From Trema orientale (taxonomy: Eukaryota > Streptophyta > Magnoliopsida > Rosales > Cannabaceae): a stretch of 64,000 bases of DNA. Position numbers and translations under genes: made by a program. The notes beneath the pieces are model-generated. The model saw nothing but the letters and a program-made list of their open reading frames with translations, had not been told where the DNA came from and did not search any database. How positions within the stretch are numbered: the stretch's first letter is position 1; each line of letters opens with the position of its first letter. Positions 12,130 through 23,260 of this stretch are shown here, piece by piece. The DNA lies in assembly GCA_002914845.1 (NCBI GenBank), contig JXTC01000066.1, positions 307,779 to 371,778 of the forward strand. Reading direction: 5' to 3'.

Positions 12130-13207
12130 CAGCGTCCACAGAAGCTTCAACGGGTACTAGGCATGGACATTACCTTTACAGAGCAGGATGTGAGGGAGAT
12201 CCATTACTTGCATAATGATGCACTCGTTATAAAAATCAACTGCGATAGTACACAATTATGACGAATATTAGTTGATAACAGAAGTGCTATCCACATTTTG
12301 TATTATGATGCATACAAGAAGATGGGGTTGAATGATAGTAATTTAAAACCCATTGTCACTCTGCTCTATGGATTTACGGGAGATAGCATAATGCCAAAAG
12401 GCATGATTGAGTTAATAGTGAGCGTTGGAACTTATCCAAGAGTTTCAACAGTGATGACCCAATTTTTAGTGGTTGATTGTCCATCCACATTCAATGTTGT
12501 GTTGGAAAGACAAACTCTGAGGGAACTACGAGTTGTTACCTTAATTTATTATCTCACTATAAAGTTCCTAACTCAACACAGGGTAGGTGAAACACGAGGC
12601 AACCAATATGACGTGCGGTCTTGTTACAATAATTCTTTGAAGCTCACAACACGAGAAATAATACCTCGCATAATGATGGTCCAGCAGCAAAGGAAAATAT
12701 TAGGCAAAACGTCAATCGAAGACCTCTATCCATGAGAAATCGATGAAGATGTCAAGACTAGACCGAAGATTTGAAAGATTTGCCAATTGACGAGAAGGAA
12801 TCTTCCGGTGCTGAAAAATAGGGTAAAGCTTCAAGAACCTGTGCGAGCCACACTGGTTGCATTTCTAAAAGCAAATCTAGATGTTTTTGAATGGCAACAT
12901 TTGGATATGGTGGAGGTTGATCCAAATATCATGTGTTATCGCCTCAACGTTGATACGACAAAGAAACCTGTGCAACAGAATAAAAGAGTGATGGATCCAG
13001 AACATTACGTCGCATTAAAAGAAGAGATCGAGAAGTTGCTTGAGTTTGGATTCATCAGGGAATCCTTTTATCAAACTGGCTCGCAAATCTAATTTTAGTA
13101 AAGAAATCCAACAGGAAGTGGAGGATGTGTATCGATTTCATAGATCTTAATAAAGCTTTCCTGAAAGACAATTTTTCGCTTCCAAGAATTGATCAGCTTG
13201 TAGATGC
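12130..13207 (+). pseudogene. G1 protease and N-terminal reverse transcriptase, broken and interrupted
   Basis: The protease stretch is around 12230-12540. The place of the catalytic D-S/T-G holds ILVDNRSAIHIL, so the aspartate remains but the following residues are altered, and a stop lies just before it. Reverse transcriptase begins near 12790; EEIEKLLEFGFIRE fits the usual LLxxGFIRE motif. After a frameshift near 13080 it continues as WRMCIDFIDLNKAFLKDNF. The reading stops at LVDA (13207), where C1 is inserted, and resumes at 44246. Confidence 0.8.
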
Positions 13208-14683
13208 TGTTGAGAAATTAAAGTTTTAATCTTACTCACTCTTATTTTGAAGATAACAAATATTTGATTTGATACTAATAATCTACTTGAGTGTATAGCA
13301 ATTTAAATAGAATAAATCACAAGACATTCAAGATGGATTATAGAAAAGAGGTTGAAGACAAAGATAAAAAATACAAGACTTGGACTAGCAAAGGTTAAAT
13401 ATTTAGTTCTTGTATTTGAATATATGTTTAAATATAATATGATCTTAATGGCTCAAATTTTCTAAAAATAGAAATTTTCAAACCAATATAGTCAAAATGA
13501 TTTATCTTCAATTAAAGTTTGAAAATTTATATTACACTATTTTTAAATTGATTTATGAATTTCAATAGTATCCATATTTCATAAAAATCAATTTCAGAAG
13601 TCACAATTTTGAAAAGAATCGAAAGCAGCTCGAAATAAAATTGAAATTCGCTCTCTAGTATCTTCGGTCTACCTAAAACCCATTTTCAGTCTACTAATTC
13701 GACCGTTAGAACCATACTATCAATGGCTAGTATTTTCGGTCTACTGAAAACTCACTTTCGATCTATCGAAAATAGTAGAAACTATGTCTAACGGATAAAA
13801 ACGGCTAGTTTTCATACAAGCTTATAAATAGAAATATTTTTAAGACTTGAAATAACTTTGGAACATCCTTACATTGCCCATATCATATCTTCAAGTTGTT
13901 CTAATCAATTTTTGTGATCCAAATTTTTAAATCCACTTTTTTACAAAAATTATTTGAGCCAAACTAGATCATATCTTATGTTTACATCTATTCTCTCTAA
14001 AATTACCTTGTATCAAATACTTTCATTAGAGAGAGATTCTAGTTGAGAGATTTAATAGAAACCAAATTGTAATTGTGAGGTGAGATTGGCACTTGATTCA
14101 TAAACAATCCGATTTTGGTGAGGTTGCAACTAGAGTCTAAATAATCTGAGTGTAGGTGAGGTTTTCACCAGAGTCTAAACAACTCGTGAGTTGGTGAGAT
14201 TGGCACCATTATCTAAACAAAATCATGTAGATGAAGTTGTCACCAGAGTCTAAACAATCTGAGCCTAGGCATGATAGAGCTGGAGTCAAGACTATTGTAA
14301 AGGTGTAGGTGAGCCTAAGAAGAATTCACTCCATTTGTAAAATGGTCGGTCAAGCCCACAATCTTGATCTGATAGTAGAAAGCTCAAAGCAAGTTACCGA
14401 GGGCCGGGAACGCAGGTAAATCGTCGTATTTTTCGAACCTCGTAAAAATCGAATTTATATTTTCTCTATCCCTACACTCTTTACTTTATTGCAAGCTATT
14501 TGATTGAGTATTTGATAGTTTGCTTAATTTACTTAGCATTATTGTTATATGTTTGGTATTATTGTTGATTTAGTTTAAAAGTTTAAAAAGAGTGGTCTAT
14601 AGTTTTGTATAATTGAAAAGTTTCTTAAAAAGTTTTAAAACTCAATTCACCCCCCCTCTTAGGTGGTCAATCTTTAGCTAACA
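13208..14683 (+). repeat. C1 5' LTR
   Basis: It matches 42730-44240 along its length. The two differ by point changes and by about 35 bases present only in the right copy (near 43222-43250). A TATA-like CTTATAAATAG lies at 13821-13831. Both copies carry repeated GGTCTACYGAAAA words around 13665-13765. Confidence 0.9.
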
Positions 14684-14684
14684 A

Positions 14685-14700
14685 CTGATATCAGAGCTTG
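14685..14700 (+). other. C1 primer-binding site
   Basis: CTGATATCAGAGCTTG follows the LTR end and resembles TGGTATCAGAGC, the initiator-methionine tRNA site of plant copia elements. Confidence 0.6.
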
Positions 14701-14733
14701 GTGCTCAAATTTAAAAGACTTAACCGTCTTAAG

Positions 14734-15528
14734 ATGACTAACCCAAATAATTTTCAAAATCTTCCAAATGAGAAGTTTTCAACTAGACCATCATTTTTCA
14801 ATAGAACTGATTTTAATTATTGGAAAAGTAGGATGCTTACATATCTACAATCTTTAGATTTTGATTTATGGCATATTGTTACTAAAGGTCCTTTCATTTT
14901 TAAGAAAAAGGTTGATGATAAATTTTTTGATAAAGAAATTAATGAATATGATGTAAATGATAAAATTACTTTTTCAAAGAACGGTAGAACTATGCATATT
15001 TTAATTTGTCGTATGGATAAAAATATATTCAATAATGTTGAAAAAGTCACAAATGCTCATGAGATGTGGAATATGCTTGAAGTATCTTTTCAAGGCACAA
15101 ATTCTATGAAAGAGACGAAAATCAATATTCTTTCTCGCCAATATGAATTATTTAAGATGCATAAATATGAGACTATTGCTCAAATGTTTACTAGATTCAC
15201 TATTATTATTAATTCACTTAATGCTCCTGGGAAATCATTTTCTAACATAGATTTAGTGAACAAAGTACTTAAAAGTTTTTTTAAAACTTATCTAAGCAAA
15301 GTGGTGGCAATTCAAGAAGCTAGAGATCTCATCAAACTTTCTCTAGAAGAACTCATGGGTTCACTCATGATACCTGAGATTTTGATGAAAGAAAGTAATG
15401 AAGAAGTTCAAGATAACAACATGTGCTTCATGGCAATTGATCTTGAGGTAAAATCTCTTGAACCCAATGATGATTTACTAAATAATTTTGATAATGAAAG
15501 TGATGAGGAAGAGTTATCATATAATTAA
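14734..15528 (+). CDS. C1 gag, N-terminal part (open frame)
   Basis: The frame is open for 264 codons from the ATG at 14734. An upstream TTG (14698) is in frame but is only leader. Residues 18-45 fit the copia gag core (FNRTDFNYWKSRMLTYLQSL), followed by a long helical UBN2-like region with SRQYELFKMH and ETIAQMFTRF. This domain forms the capsid-like shell that packages retrotransposon RNA. After the stop at 15528 the same frame continues in gag-like style (DNYKLLILENSVLKKKLSLL) to the C2 insertion at 15675. The stop may therefore be a single mutation. The remainder of gag resumes at 25069. Confidence 0.8.
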   Translation: MTNPNNFQNLPNEKFSTRPSFFNRTDFNYWKSRMLTYLQSLDFDLWHIVTKGPFIFKKKVDDKFFDKEINEYDVNDKITFSKNGRTMHILICRMDKNIFNNVEKVTNAHEMWNMLEVSFQGTNSMKETKINILSRQYELFKMHKYETIAQMFTRFTIIINSLNAPGKSFSNIDLVNKVLKSFFKTYLSKVVAIQEARDLIKLSLEELMGSLMIPEILMKESNEEVQDNNMCFMAIDLEVKSLEPNDDLLNNFDNESDEEELSYN

Positions 15529-15674
15529 CTACTTAATGATTTTAATGAATTGCATGATAACTACAAATTGCTTATTTTGGAAAATAGTGTTCTCAAGAAG
15601 AAATTATCACTTTTATCGAAAGAACTTGAGAATTTTTCAAAAGAAAAAGAAGTTATTTTGACTTGTGATATATA

Positions 15675-17466
15675 TGTTGGGATATTTGCCCTAAAAATCA
15701 TATTTTCAATTTTACCCTTTTAGTATAAACCACTTTCTCTTATATGCAATTATGATATTTACTAGATTAAACTGTCTTTGTTGAATAGTTTATTTATCTG
15801 AAAAAGATTCCATGACTTTATTTGTATTTAAAGAAACAAACATGACTAAGTGTTAATTATGGGGAGACTTGTTTCTTTATCTAAGTCTAAATGAATTAGT
15901 TCACAATCTGTAAATAAAGATGGAATAGTTTATTTACTGTAGGTTGTAGTGTTTGTCTATCTCAATGGGAATGATGTGTCTCAAATCATTGAAGTATGTG
16001 ACTTCTGATAGAAACACTAGTACAACATAAATAAGTTACGTGCATTGAGCTGGAACAGGTAATATAAAGAATTGGAGTTCCGTAACTCACTTCTTATATT
16101 ATCACAAATTAGCACTTAGTATGTAGATCTTAATCCTTCATATTTGATTGAACTTGCTTTCATAGATTGTAGCCTTTTGATTTGTTAAAAGATTAACCTC
16201 TATGAAATTAGAGGCGAACTCTGGTATATTTGAGGTTATGGCTTATGAATTGATGAGAACACCAAATAGTTTAAGAATACTATGCATTAATGCCACTTTA
16301 GGTTCTTTCAAGATTCGTGGAATAATTAAATTTAAGATCTTAGTATTCACTTTGTGAATTAGTTGATAATTTTTATCTTAATGGCCATTGAGAAAAAAAT
16401 TATCGACAACATTATTCCTTGATAGAAAGATGGTAACTTAAAGGTAAATAGGTGTTGGAGGGCTATTACGGTAATTTCACCTATCCAACCACGGCATTGT
16501 ATAGGGATTGTATATGTGGTATAGAATATGCTAGATGGATCGGTTAATCAAGGCAAGTTGATTAAATCTCCGTAAAAGGCATGATATCTAATCTAAGAGT
16601 GCAGTATTGGGCCTTTAGTGGAGTATCCCATTAACTAATAATATTTATATAAATACCATAATAAGAATTATTATGTATTTATCATATTATTGGAGCTTAG
16701 ATTATTTGGATCCATTAGGTCCCTTGTCTAACTCAATAAAGCTCATTAATTGGTTGGTGGTATTTATGAAATTATTTTCATAAAACTATGTAAAATAATG
16801 ATTCTACACAGAAGTTGGTATTTTTATAAATAAGTTTTATGAGTTGGACATATTTATAAAAATACACCTAAAGCCCAAATTGGAGAATAAGCCCAACCCT
16901 AGTTGGACTAGGGTTAGCAGTTTTGGGCCCCATATATATAAGATATATGAGAGAAAAAACTACACAGTAACTCTTAGAGAGTCACACGCATAGGGCACAG
17001 GGAGAGAGAAAGAATTCGGCCAACCTAGGCTAAGTGAGAGAGAAAAAGTTTCCTACAATCTCATAGTCTCATCTCACGTCCTGGTGTTCCATAGGATCAA
17101 GAAGGTGTTCTTGATTGTTCTCCAACAAATGATTCGACTTAGTGCCCACTCACCTCTTCAAGCAAGAGCGAGAGCATAGACAAGAAGATCTAGGGCTAGA
17201 GATTTGATCACCATCAATAAGGAGATCAAGCTACAAGAGGTAAATCCTAATCTCATCTCTAGGGTTTTGTATCTAGATTTGATTTATGTTGTACATGATC
17301 TTGTATATGATATATGCATGTTCTATAGTTATAAAAACTGTTTTCATGTAAAATTTTAAAACCTAAATCTGCTAATTTTTCCGCTGCGTTTATGATGTGA
17401 TCATGTGTTTTCCATATTTACATGCATGGATGAATTTTCCTAAGTGTTAGGTTCAAATTACCAACA
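15675..17466 (+). repeat. C2 5' LTR
   Basis: It aligns throughout with 23261-25063, with about a dozen differences in the first 200 bases by eye. A GGGCCC followed by a TATA box (CCATATATATAAG) is at 16926-16942. Downstream are repeated AGAGAGTCACACGC and GAGAGAG stretches that belong to the transcribed leader. Confidence 0.9.
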
Positions 17467-17486
17467 ATTGGTAGCAAGTGCGTAGG
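17467..17486 (+). other. C2 primer-binding site (diverged)
   Basis: ATTGGTAGCAAGTGCG follows the LTR. It looks like a mutated TTGGTATCAGAGC site. Confidence 0.45.
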
Positions 17487-17764
17487 TTCATATGTATAGC
17501 ATAATATTGATCTAGAATTGTATGATCTAGGTTATTTAATTGAGTTTGAGCAATTTTTGTTTATGATAGTTAAATAATTCATGGTGATGAACGATATTTA
17601 ATTACGTATACTATTGATTTTTGCATGGTGAGAAAACATATGGATTGTGATTCTAGCAAAATTAGGTTTGGGTGTTTCTGAATTTTATGGTAGATAGATT
17701 CATGAACATGTTTCAATGAGTTTGAAAATCTGAATTTTTTCCAGAATTTTGAGAATTTAAAAAA

Positions 17765-18030
17765 AAAAATTTTGGCCAGCCCTAGCCCTGCGCCCGCGGC
17801 TGCCTGTGCCCGGGATCTGGGCACTGGCGCGGCCATGCAAGTAGCATGCGCACACGGCCTGCGTGCATGGCTGCATGCACAGCCCACCAGCGCGTAGCAC
17901 GCCTGNATGGCTGTGCGCCGTAGCCAGGCGGCACTGCCTCGTCACCACCTTTTACTCTATCTTTCGCTGCCCCTTCGGGTGGTGACGGCCCATAGGCCAA
18001 CAGTGGTGGTGATTCTGCCACCACCAATTT
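17765..18030. repeat. GC-rich block in C2 leader
   Basis: About 265 bases of GC-rich DNA stand alone in a very AT-rich leader, roughly 300 bases after the primer site. GGCCA/GGCCT/GGCT words recur at about 25-27 base steps (17831, 17856, 17909). This resembles the clearer minisatellite at the same place in C3. The long frames on the minus strand here come from base composition. The ambiguous base at 17906 lies in this block. Confidence 0.55.
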
Positions 18031-20600
18031 TTTCTAAATTAATTAATTAGTTAATTAATTAGATAATTATTTTATTTGAATTCAAATCTTTGAAATAGAA
18101 AACTGTTCAAATGAGATTAGAATAGTTATCTATTTTTAATTATCCTGTATTAAATTTGATTTACTATAGGATAATGTTAAATTTGAATTAATTAGATTAT
18201 TAGGATATTATCTAGTAATTGATTTGAATTCAAATAGGAAATCTACTAATTTTTTAAATTGGATAAGATAACCTATATTATCTCCTTTATTTAAATTTTG
18301 AATTTAAATAGATAATGATAATTCAAATTAATTAAATATTTAATGAGATTGGAAATGATTAGATACTAGATAAATCTAGTAGTTAATTTAAATTCGAATA
18401 GGATATCTACTAATTTTTAAAATTACATAAGTTTTCCTATCAGTTTTATTTTAATTTCGAATTTAAATAAATAACAACTATTCAAATTAATTTAGATATT
18501 TAATGTAATTAAATATGATTAGATAATTATCCATGAATCATGAAAGTTTAAATTTGGATAATTTAAATTTAGTAATTATTTTTAATTTAAATTTGATTTA
18601 AATTAGGATATGGTTTTGAATTTAAATTCGAAACTAAATCTTATTAGATTAGATTTAAATAATTACTATCCATAGATTATTCAAATTCGTAATTAGTGAG
18701 ATTAATTAGGATAGAAAAGTTTTGAATTTTAATTAGATTAATATTCAATAATAATTGTAATAACAATTTATCTAGTAATCTTTTTAATTATAGTAATTAA
18801 AGTATAGTTAGAGATAACTAATATAATTAGCAACTCTACTAATTAATGAGATTAATTAGACAACTAATTAATAAGATTAATTAGTTAATTAATTAATATG
18901 ATTAATTAATTAGAATGTTATTTTTTTGTAATTAAATAATTTTAATTAATTATAGAAATTTAATAATGATTAGATTTCTATTACAATTAAATTTAGATAT
19001 GATCTTTATTTAAATTATTAGAATTATTTGATTATAACTAAATTTACATACTAGATAAATATAGAAACATTATATGATTTATAAGTTTCTAATTAACTAG
19101 GATTAATTAAAAGAGTTTTAATTATTTCCTAATTTAGAATCTTACAATTGAGTTTTTCCTAAATACAGTTATAGAAATTGGATTTCTATAATTTAAAAAT
19201 AATTATCTTTTATTATCCTTTAGATCTTAATGAGTTTAAGATAGTATCTTAATGAGATTAACATAAGATTAGATAAATTAACTAATTCTTTAATTAATTA
19301 ATAATTAGATAATAAATGTGATTTATTTTCTAATTATTTAAATTATCCTAATAAGTCAATAATTTAAAAATATTTGATATTTTTGAATTTAGACAAGAAT
19401 TAGTTATGAACTTAATTCTTACATCTAGGATAATATGTTTTACTAGAAAACATTAATTATTGAATTTAATTAATTTTGTATTATTATTTAATAATTATTA
19501 ATGTGATTAATCTTTATTATTTAATAATTATTTGATAATTATTAATATGATTAATAATTAATAATTAATAATAATTAATGAGATTAATTATATTAATTAA
19601 AAGGATAAGAATAGTATAAGGTTAATTTTTTGTTTTCATGATTTGCAAGGAAATTGGAGCTTGTTTTTAATGAGATTAAAATGTTTTAATTTTGATTTAG
19701 AAAATATTTTAATTATGTGATCATTATGATAATATTTTGTGTAGTGGTATTTGACATAAAATATTGATAATTATGAGATAATTATGGTAATATTTTATGT
19801 GATAAAAGGGATTATGATAATTATGAGATAATTATATTTTTACAAAATACATTTGATATGACTGTCATATTGAGTGGGAGAATTTTAAATTTTGTCAAAA
19901 TTTTAATCCAAAATTATTTAAGCCGTTCTTTAGTTTTGAAATGATTAATTTTTGAGAAAATTAATGAATGTTTATAAAGTTGTTTATATTTATTAATTTG
20001 CATTTATAATTATTTGTAAAACTTTTATACAAAAATATTTTTATAACTGTTTACTTATTTTTATAAATGCACTTGAAATTTAATTTGATTAAATTCTATT
20101 ACTAAGAATCTTTAAAATTATTGGTTGAATAATTTAGTGGTTAAAGTTTCTTAGTTAGATTTTTCAAAACTAATGTTTTATATACAGGACTTGGGTTAAA
20201 TACTTTTTTCAATTATTTATCTTTGGTTGAAAAATTGTTGACTAAATAATTGAATTTCCTTCTCGAAAAGTTTTGCTTGAATGATTAACAATCCACAGAC
20301 CTTCTTATTTGATCCTTATGTCCTATATACTATTATTGTCTACTCTTATATACATGAGATATATAATAATATAGTGTTAGCACTTTGGCTTTAGACAATA
20401 ATTATTCGATCATAGCACCATGTCTAGGATAGTATGTCGTAATGTCTTAAATTAGCTCATTCTCTCTAAGTCGCATAATTGGATATACATAATTGATTTT
20501 GTGGTTACTAAGTAAGTTAGATAACTGGATAAAATCAGGATCCCTAAATTTTGAAAGATTGAGTAGGAGCGGGTATAAGATATTCATGGTCTCCATCATT
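18031..20600. other. C2 leader, extremely AT-rich, non-coding
   Basis: AATTTAAATTT, TTAATTAATTAG and similar words dominate, and no frame has a recognisable domain. C3 has the same kind of stretch at 36500-38190 in mirrored orientation, so it is a structural part of this type of element and not decay alone. Confidence 0.6.
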
Positions 20601-20615
20601 GGTTCAATAGTTCTA

Positions 20616-20949
20616 AGGATGTGCCTCACCTCAGAATCTTGCTGAGCTCCTGTAGGAAGAATTTCATCTGGGTATTACTGGTATTGACTCTCTTAGGATA
20701 AATTTGCTAGTAGACTTTACGTACTGATCTCCCATAGGAGACTGTATTTTTTTAAGAAAGCTTTTAAATTGAAATGATGGTTACACACTCAACATAGGAT
20801 GCTATTAACCTCCCATAGGAGCTATGTTAGTAATTCTATGGACCGATAAACGGGGTAATTAGCAAACTAGAATATGAGATATTTGTCTTTTTGTATAAAG
20901 TGAATTGTTCACATTTGACTTGTAGATTTACATGATTACCCGTAGGTAA
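20616..20949 (+). promoter_or_regulatory. C2 leader boxes: four CTCCYRTAGGAG-like stem motifs
   Basis: Self-complementary or nearly self-complementary boxes lie at 20646 (CTCCTGTAGGA), 20729 (CTCCCATAGGAG), 20809 (CCTCCCATAGGAG) and 20936 (TTACCCGTAGGTAA). Just before the first is CTCAGAATCTTGCTGAGCTC. The same four boxes and the same preceding segment occur in the C3 leader at similar spacing. They could be RNA structures for packaging, dimerisation or translation; the role is unknown. Confidence 0.55.
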
Positions 20950-21791
20950 CTTGTGATCTATAGTAAGTCAAAATACCTCGAATATTTGTGACAGTCTTAG
21001 GGATTCTTACACAAGCATTTTATCTTGATAGATTTAATGTTAAGTATTCTAAATTCTTTTATATTCAGATAAACTAGCAAACTTAGTTGAGTACTAAGAG
21101 GATTATAATTTACATACTTGTCCATAGTTTATTCTTAGTTTCCAAATGACCAATAAAAGCATAACACATAATCTTCTTGTTTGATTATATGTTATTACAT
21201 TTATGTTTCTTATTTTACTCTAAATGCACTATAATATCTTGCACGAATTGTCTGCTGATTTTAAATCGGTAACTTTGATTGGTAAATCACAAGAGTTAGT
21301 AATTTTGTCAAAGTTCATTCCTGATAATTAATACCCTTGTTGAGGTATTTATTATCTTACTTAAGATAATGAACACCCTTGTTGAGATGTTTATTATCTT
21401 ACTGCAAAATTAAATCAAAACAAAGATATTTGTATTCGATTTTTTCCTATATGTTTAATTGAGAATTAAACTTACAGAATTTAATTGTGAATTGAATTCA
21501 TTAAATTCGATTATGAATTGGATTTATTATATGACTTTTATCTAATTGAGAATTTTATCATTTTCCAGTTTATTGGGAAATACTGATTCATAAGATGAAC
21601 AAGGTTTCCAGAATGAGGAAAGAGACAAGAGAATATAGTACAAGAAGTAGAACGAGGATATTTATGGAGACATCTCAGCATTCAAAGAGTTTGAACGCTA
21701 ATCAACATGAGGATACCTCTACTGAATAGAGGTTAGGATCTTCTCCGGTAGTTAGATCGTCTGGAAGGCCAAGAAAATCACTCTCTGCTGA

Positions 21792-23144
21792 GGATATGCG
21801 TTCTGGCTAGTAGACTCAGGATCTAGTGTCAATATATGCAACTACAAGAAATGGTTCATTGAACCAAATCAATTAGTTGATGCTGGTCGTGGTGTGGAAG
21901 TCATTGAAAATCGAAGAGTTCGAGTTAAAGGTATGGGCGATGCCTACTTGAAGATCAATGATAGCTCCATGATTGTGAAAGATTGCTACTACGCACCGGG
22001 TTTTAGTATGAATGCTCTTTTGGTATCGAAGACGTACAAGGAAGGCTATCACTTTGTGTTTGACAAGACGTTGCACGTCTACTATAACAATCTATTGTAC
22101 TGTGTGGGAGAGATGCAGAATGGACTTTATGTTTTGACTGCGAAGCCACAAAGTACATCATCTTCAATGATGAGCATTACTACAGTCCAAGAGATGGTGA
22201 AAGACATTAGGAAGGAGCGTAACAGTATCGATTGGCACAAGCGACTTGGACACATGCCATGCTCAAAAATTCGCATACTTATGGAGTTGGGTCAATTACA
22301 TGAAGTAGATATCAGCAGTGACATAGATTGCGAAGACTGCAAGAAGCCTGTAGAGTACAAGCGTCATCTTGCCACTCATTATGAGAAAGCTGATGTATGT
22401 TTAGAGTGTGTACATGTGTATATCTGTGAACCTATGGAAGTAGTTTCTTACAACAAGCATACTATGTTTATCATTTTTGTTGATGAATATTTAGACTTCG
22501 GCCAAGTCTATTTTCTCAAGAAATATGATGAAGTCCCAGATGCTTTCCATGAGTTCGACAGAAAGGTGCAGATGCAACACGACACCAGGGTTAAGAAGTT
22601 CAAGATTGAAATTGAACATGGAGATATAGATTCTCTACGAGACCTGCTGAGGCCAAAATTAGCTAATCTTGCTATTCCTTATGAATATGCGACTATCTAT
22701 GAGCATAGTCGTATAGGAGCTGCTGAGAGGTACAACATCAGACTCAAGCATATCATAGAGTTGATGTACATGGAGTTGCTGTTGTCCAAAAGGTATTGGG
22801 ATTATGCCTTAAGGATAGCTTTGTACATCCTCAACTTTATTCCATCAGATAGAGTTACTTCGACACCTTTTCAGATGTGGATGGGCTATGTAGAGAGCTT
22901 AGAGCATCTAAAGATATGGGGTTGCGAAGTATACCCGTGCAAGAAAGTAGGAGATGAAGTTGACAAGAACTCAGAAAAGTATTTTCTGTTTGGCTATCCA
23001 AAGGAAGAGAAGGGCTATATTCTCTATAGACAATCTATCAATACTACCTTCATTAGCAGAAGTGGAGACTTTCTGGAGGATGAGAGAAAAGTCCGTCAAG
23101 AAGATGGTGAAGAGAGAGCTTATGATCTTCATTACTTTTCTTAG
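21792..23144 (+). CDS. C2 protease-integrase polyprotein fragment
   Basis: The frame is open for about 450 codons without an obvious initiator; GTG at 21894 is only an arbitrary start. The protease active site VDSG is at 21810-21821. Integrase follows: the zinc-binding part with WHKRLGH and CEDC (HHCC), then the core. FVDEYLDFG fits the first aspartate, HGDIDS the second and GAAERYN the glutamate. It ends with the family C-terminal FISRSGDFLEDE, then a stop 116 bases before the 3' LTR. Protease cuts the polyprotein and integrase joins cDNA to the genome. Gag upstream and reverse transcriptase/RNase H downstream are absent, so this is an internally deleted copy with an unusually intact remainder. 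Confidence 0.8.
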   Translation, partial: GYAFWLVDSGSSVNICNYKKWFIEPNQLVDAGRGVEVIENRRVRVKGMGDAYLKINDSSMIVKDCYYAPGFSMNALLVSKTYKEGYHFVFDKTLHVYYNNLLYCVGEMQNGLYVLTAKPQSTSSSMMSITTVQEMVKDIRKERNSIDWHKRLGHMPCSKIRILMELGQLHEVDISSDIDCEDCKKPVEYKRHLATHYEKADVCLECVHVYICEPMEVVSYNKHTMFIIFVDEYLDFGQVYFLKKYDEVPDAFHEFDRKVQMQHDTRVKKFKIEIEHGDIDSLRDLLRPKLANLAIPYEYATIYEHSRIGAAERYNIRLKHIIELMYMELLLSKRYWDYALRIALYILNFIPSDRVTSTPFQMWMGYVESLEHLKIWGCEVYPCKKVGDEVDKNSEKYFLFGYPKEEKGYILYRQSINTTFISRSGDFLEDERKVRQEDGEERAYDLHYFS

Positions 23145-23249
23145 ATTTTAAGTTGTTAGTTGAACACTTAATCTTTGCTTTTATTATTTCGGTCATTTGG
23201 AACATTTTTGATCTTTTAGTACGTTATTTTGAATAACTGCATTTTGGAC

Positions 23250-23260
23250 AAGTGGGAGAT
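23250..23260 (+). other. C2 polypurine tract
   Basis: AAGTGGGAGAT directly precedes the 3' LTR, the standard copia plus-strand primer. Confidence 0.75.

Noticed and set aside
15529-15674. Separate small gene after C1 gag stop
   Set aside because: The reading continues gag-like coiled-coil text in the same frame up to the C2 insertion, so it is the rest of gag after one stop.
17579-18027. Minus-strand frames of 63-102 codons near the ambiguous base
   Set aside because: Same cause as above: GC-rich leader block of C2, no family match, and one frame runs through the ambiguous base.
22954-23151. Plus-strand frame of 65 codons overlapping C2 integrase
   Set aside because: It is a different frame of the integrase C-terminus, which already explains the DNA.
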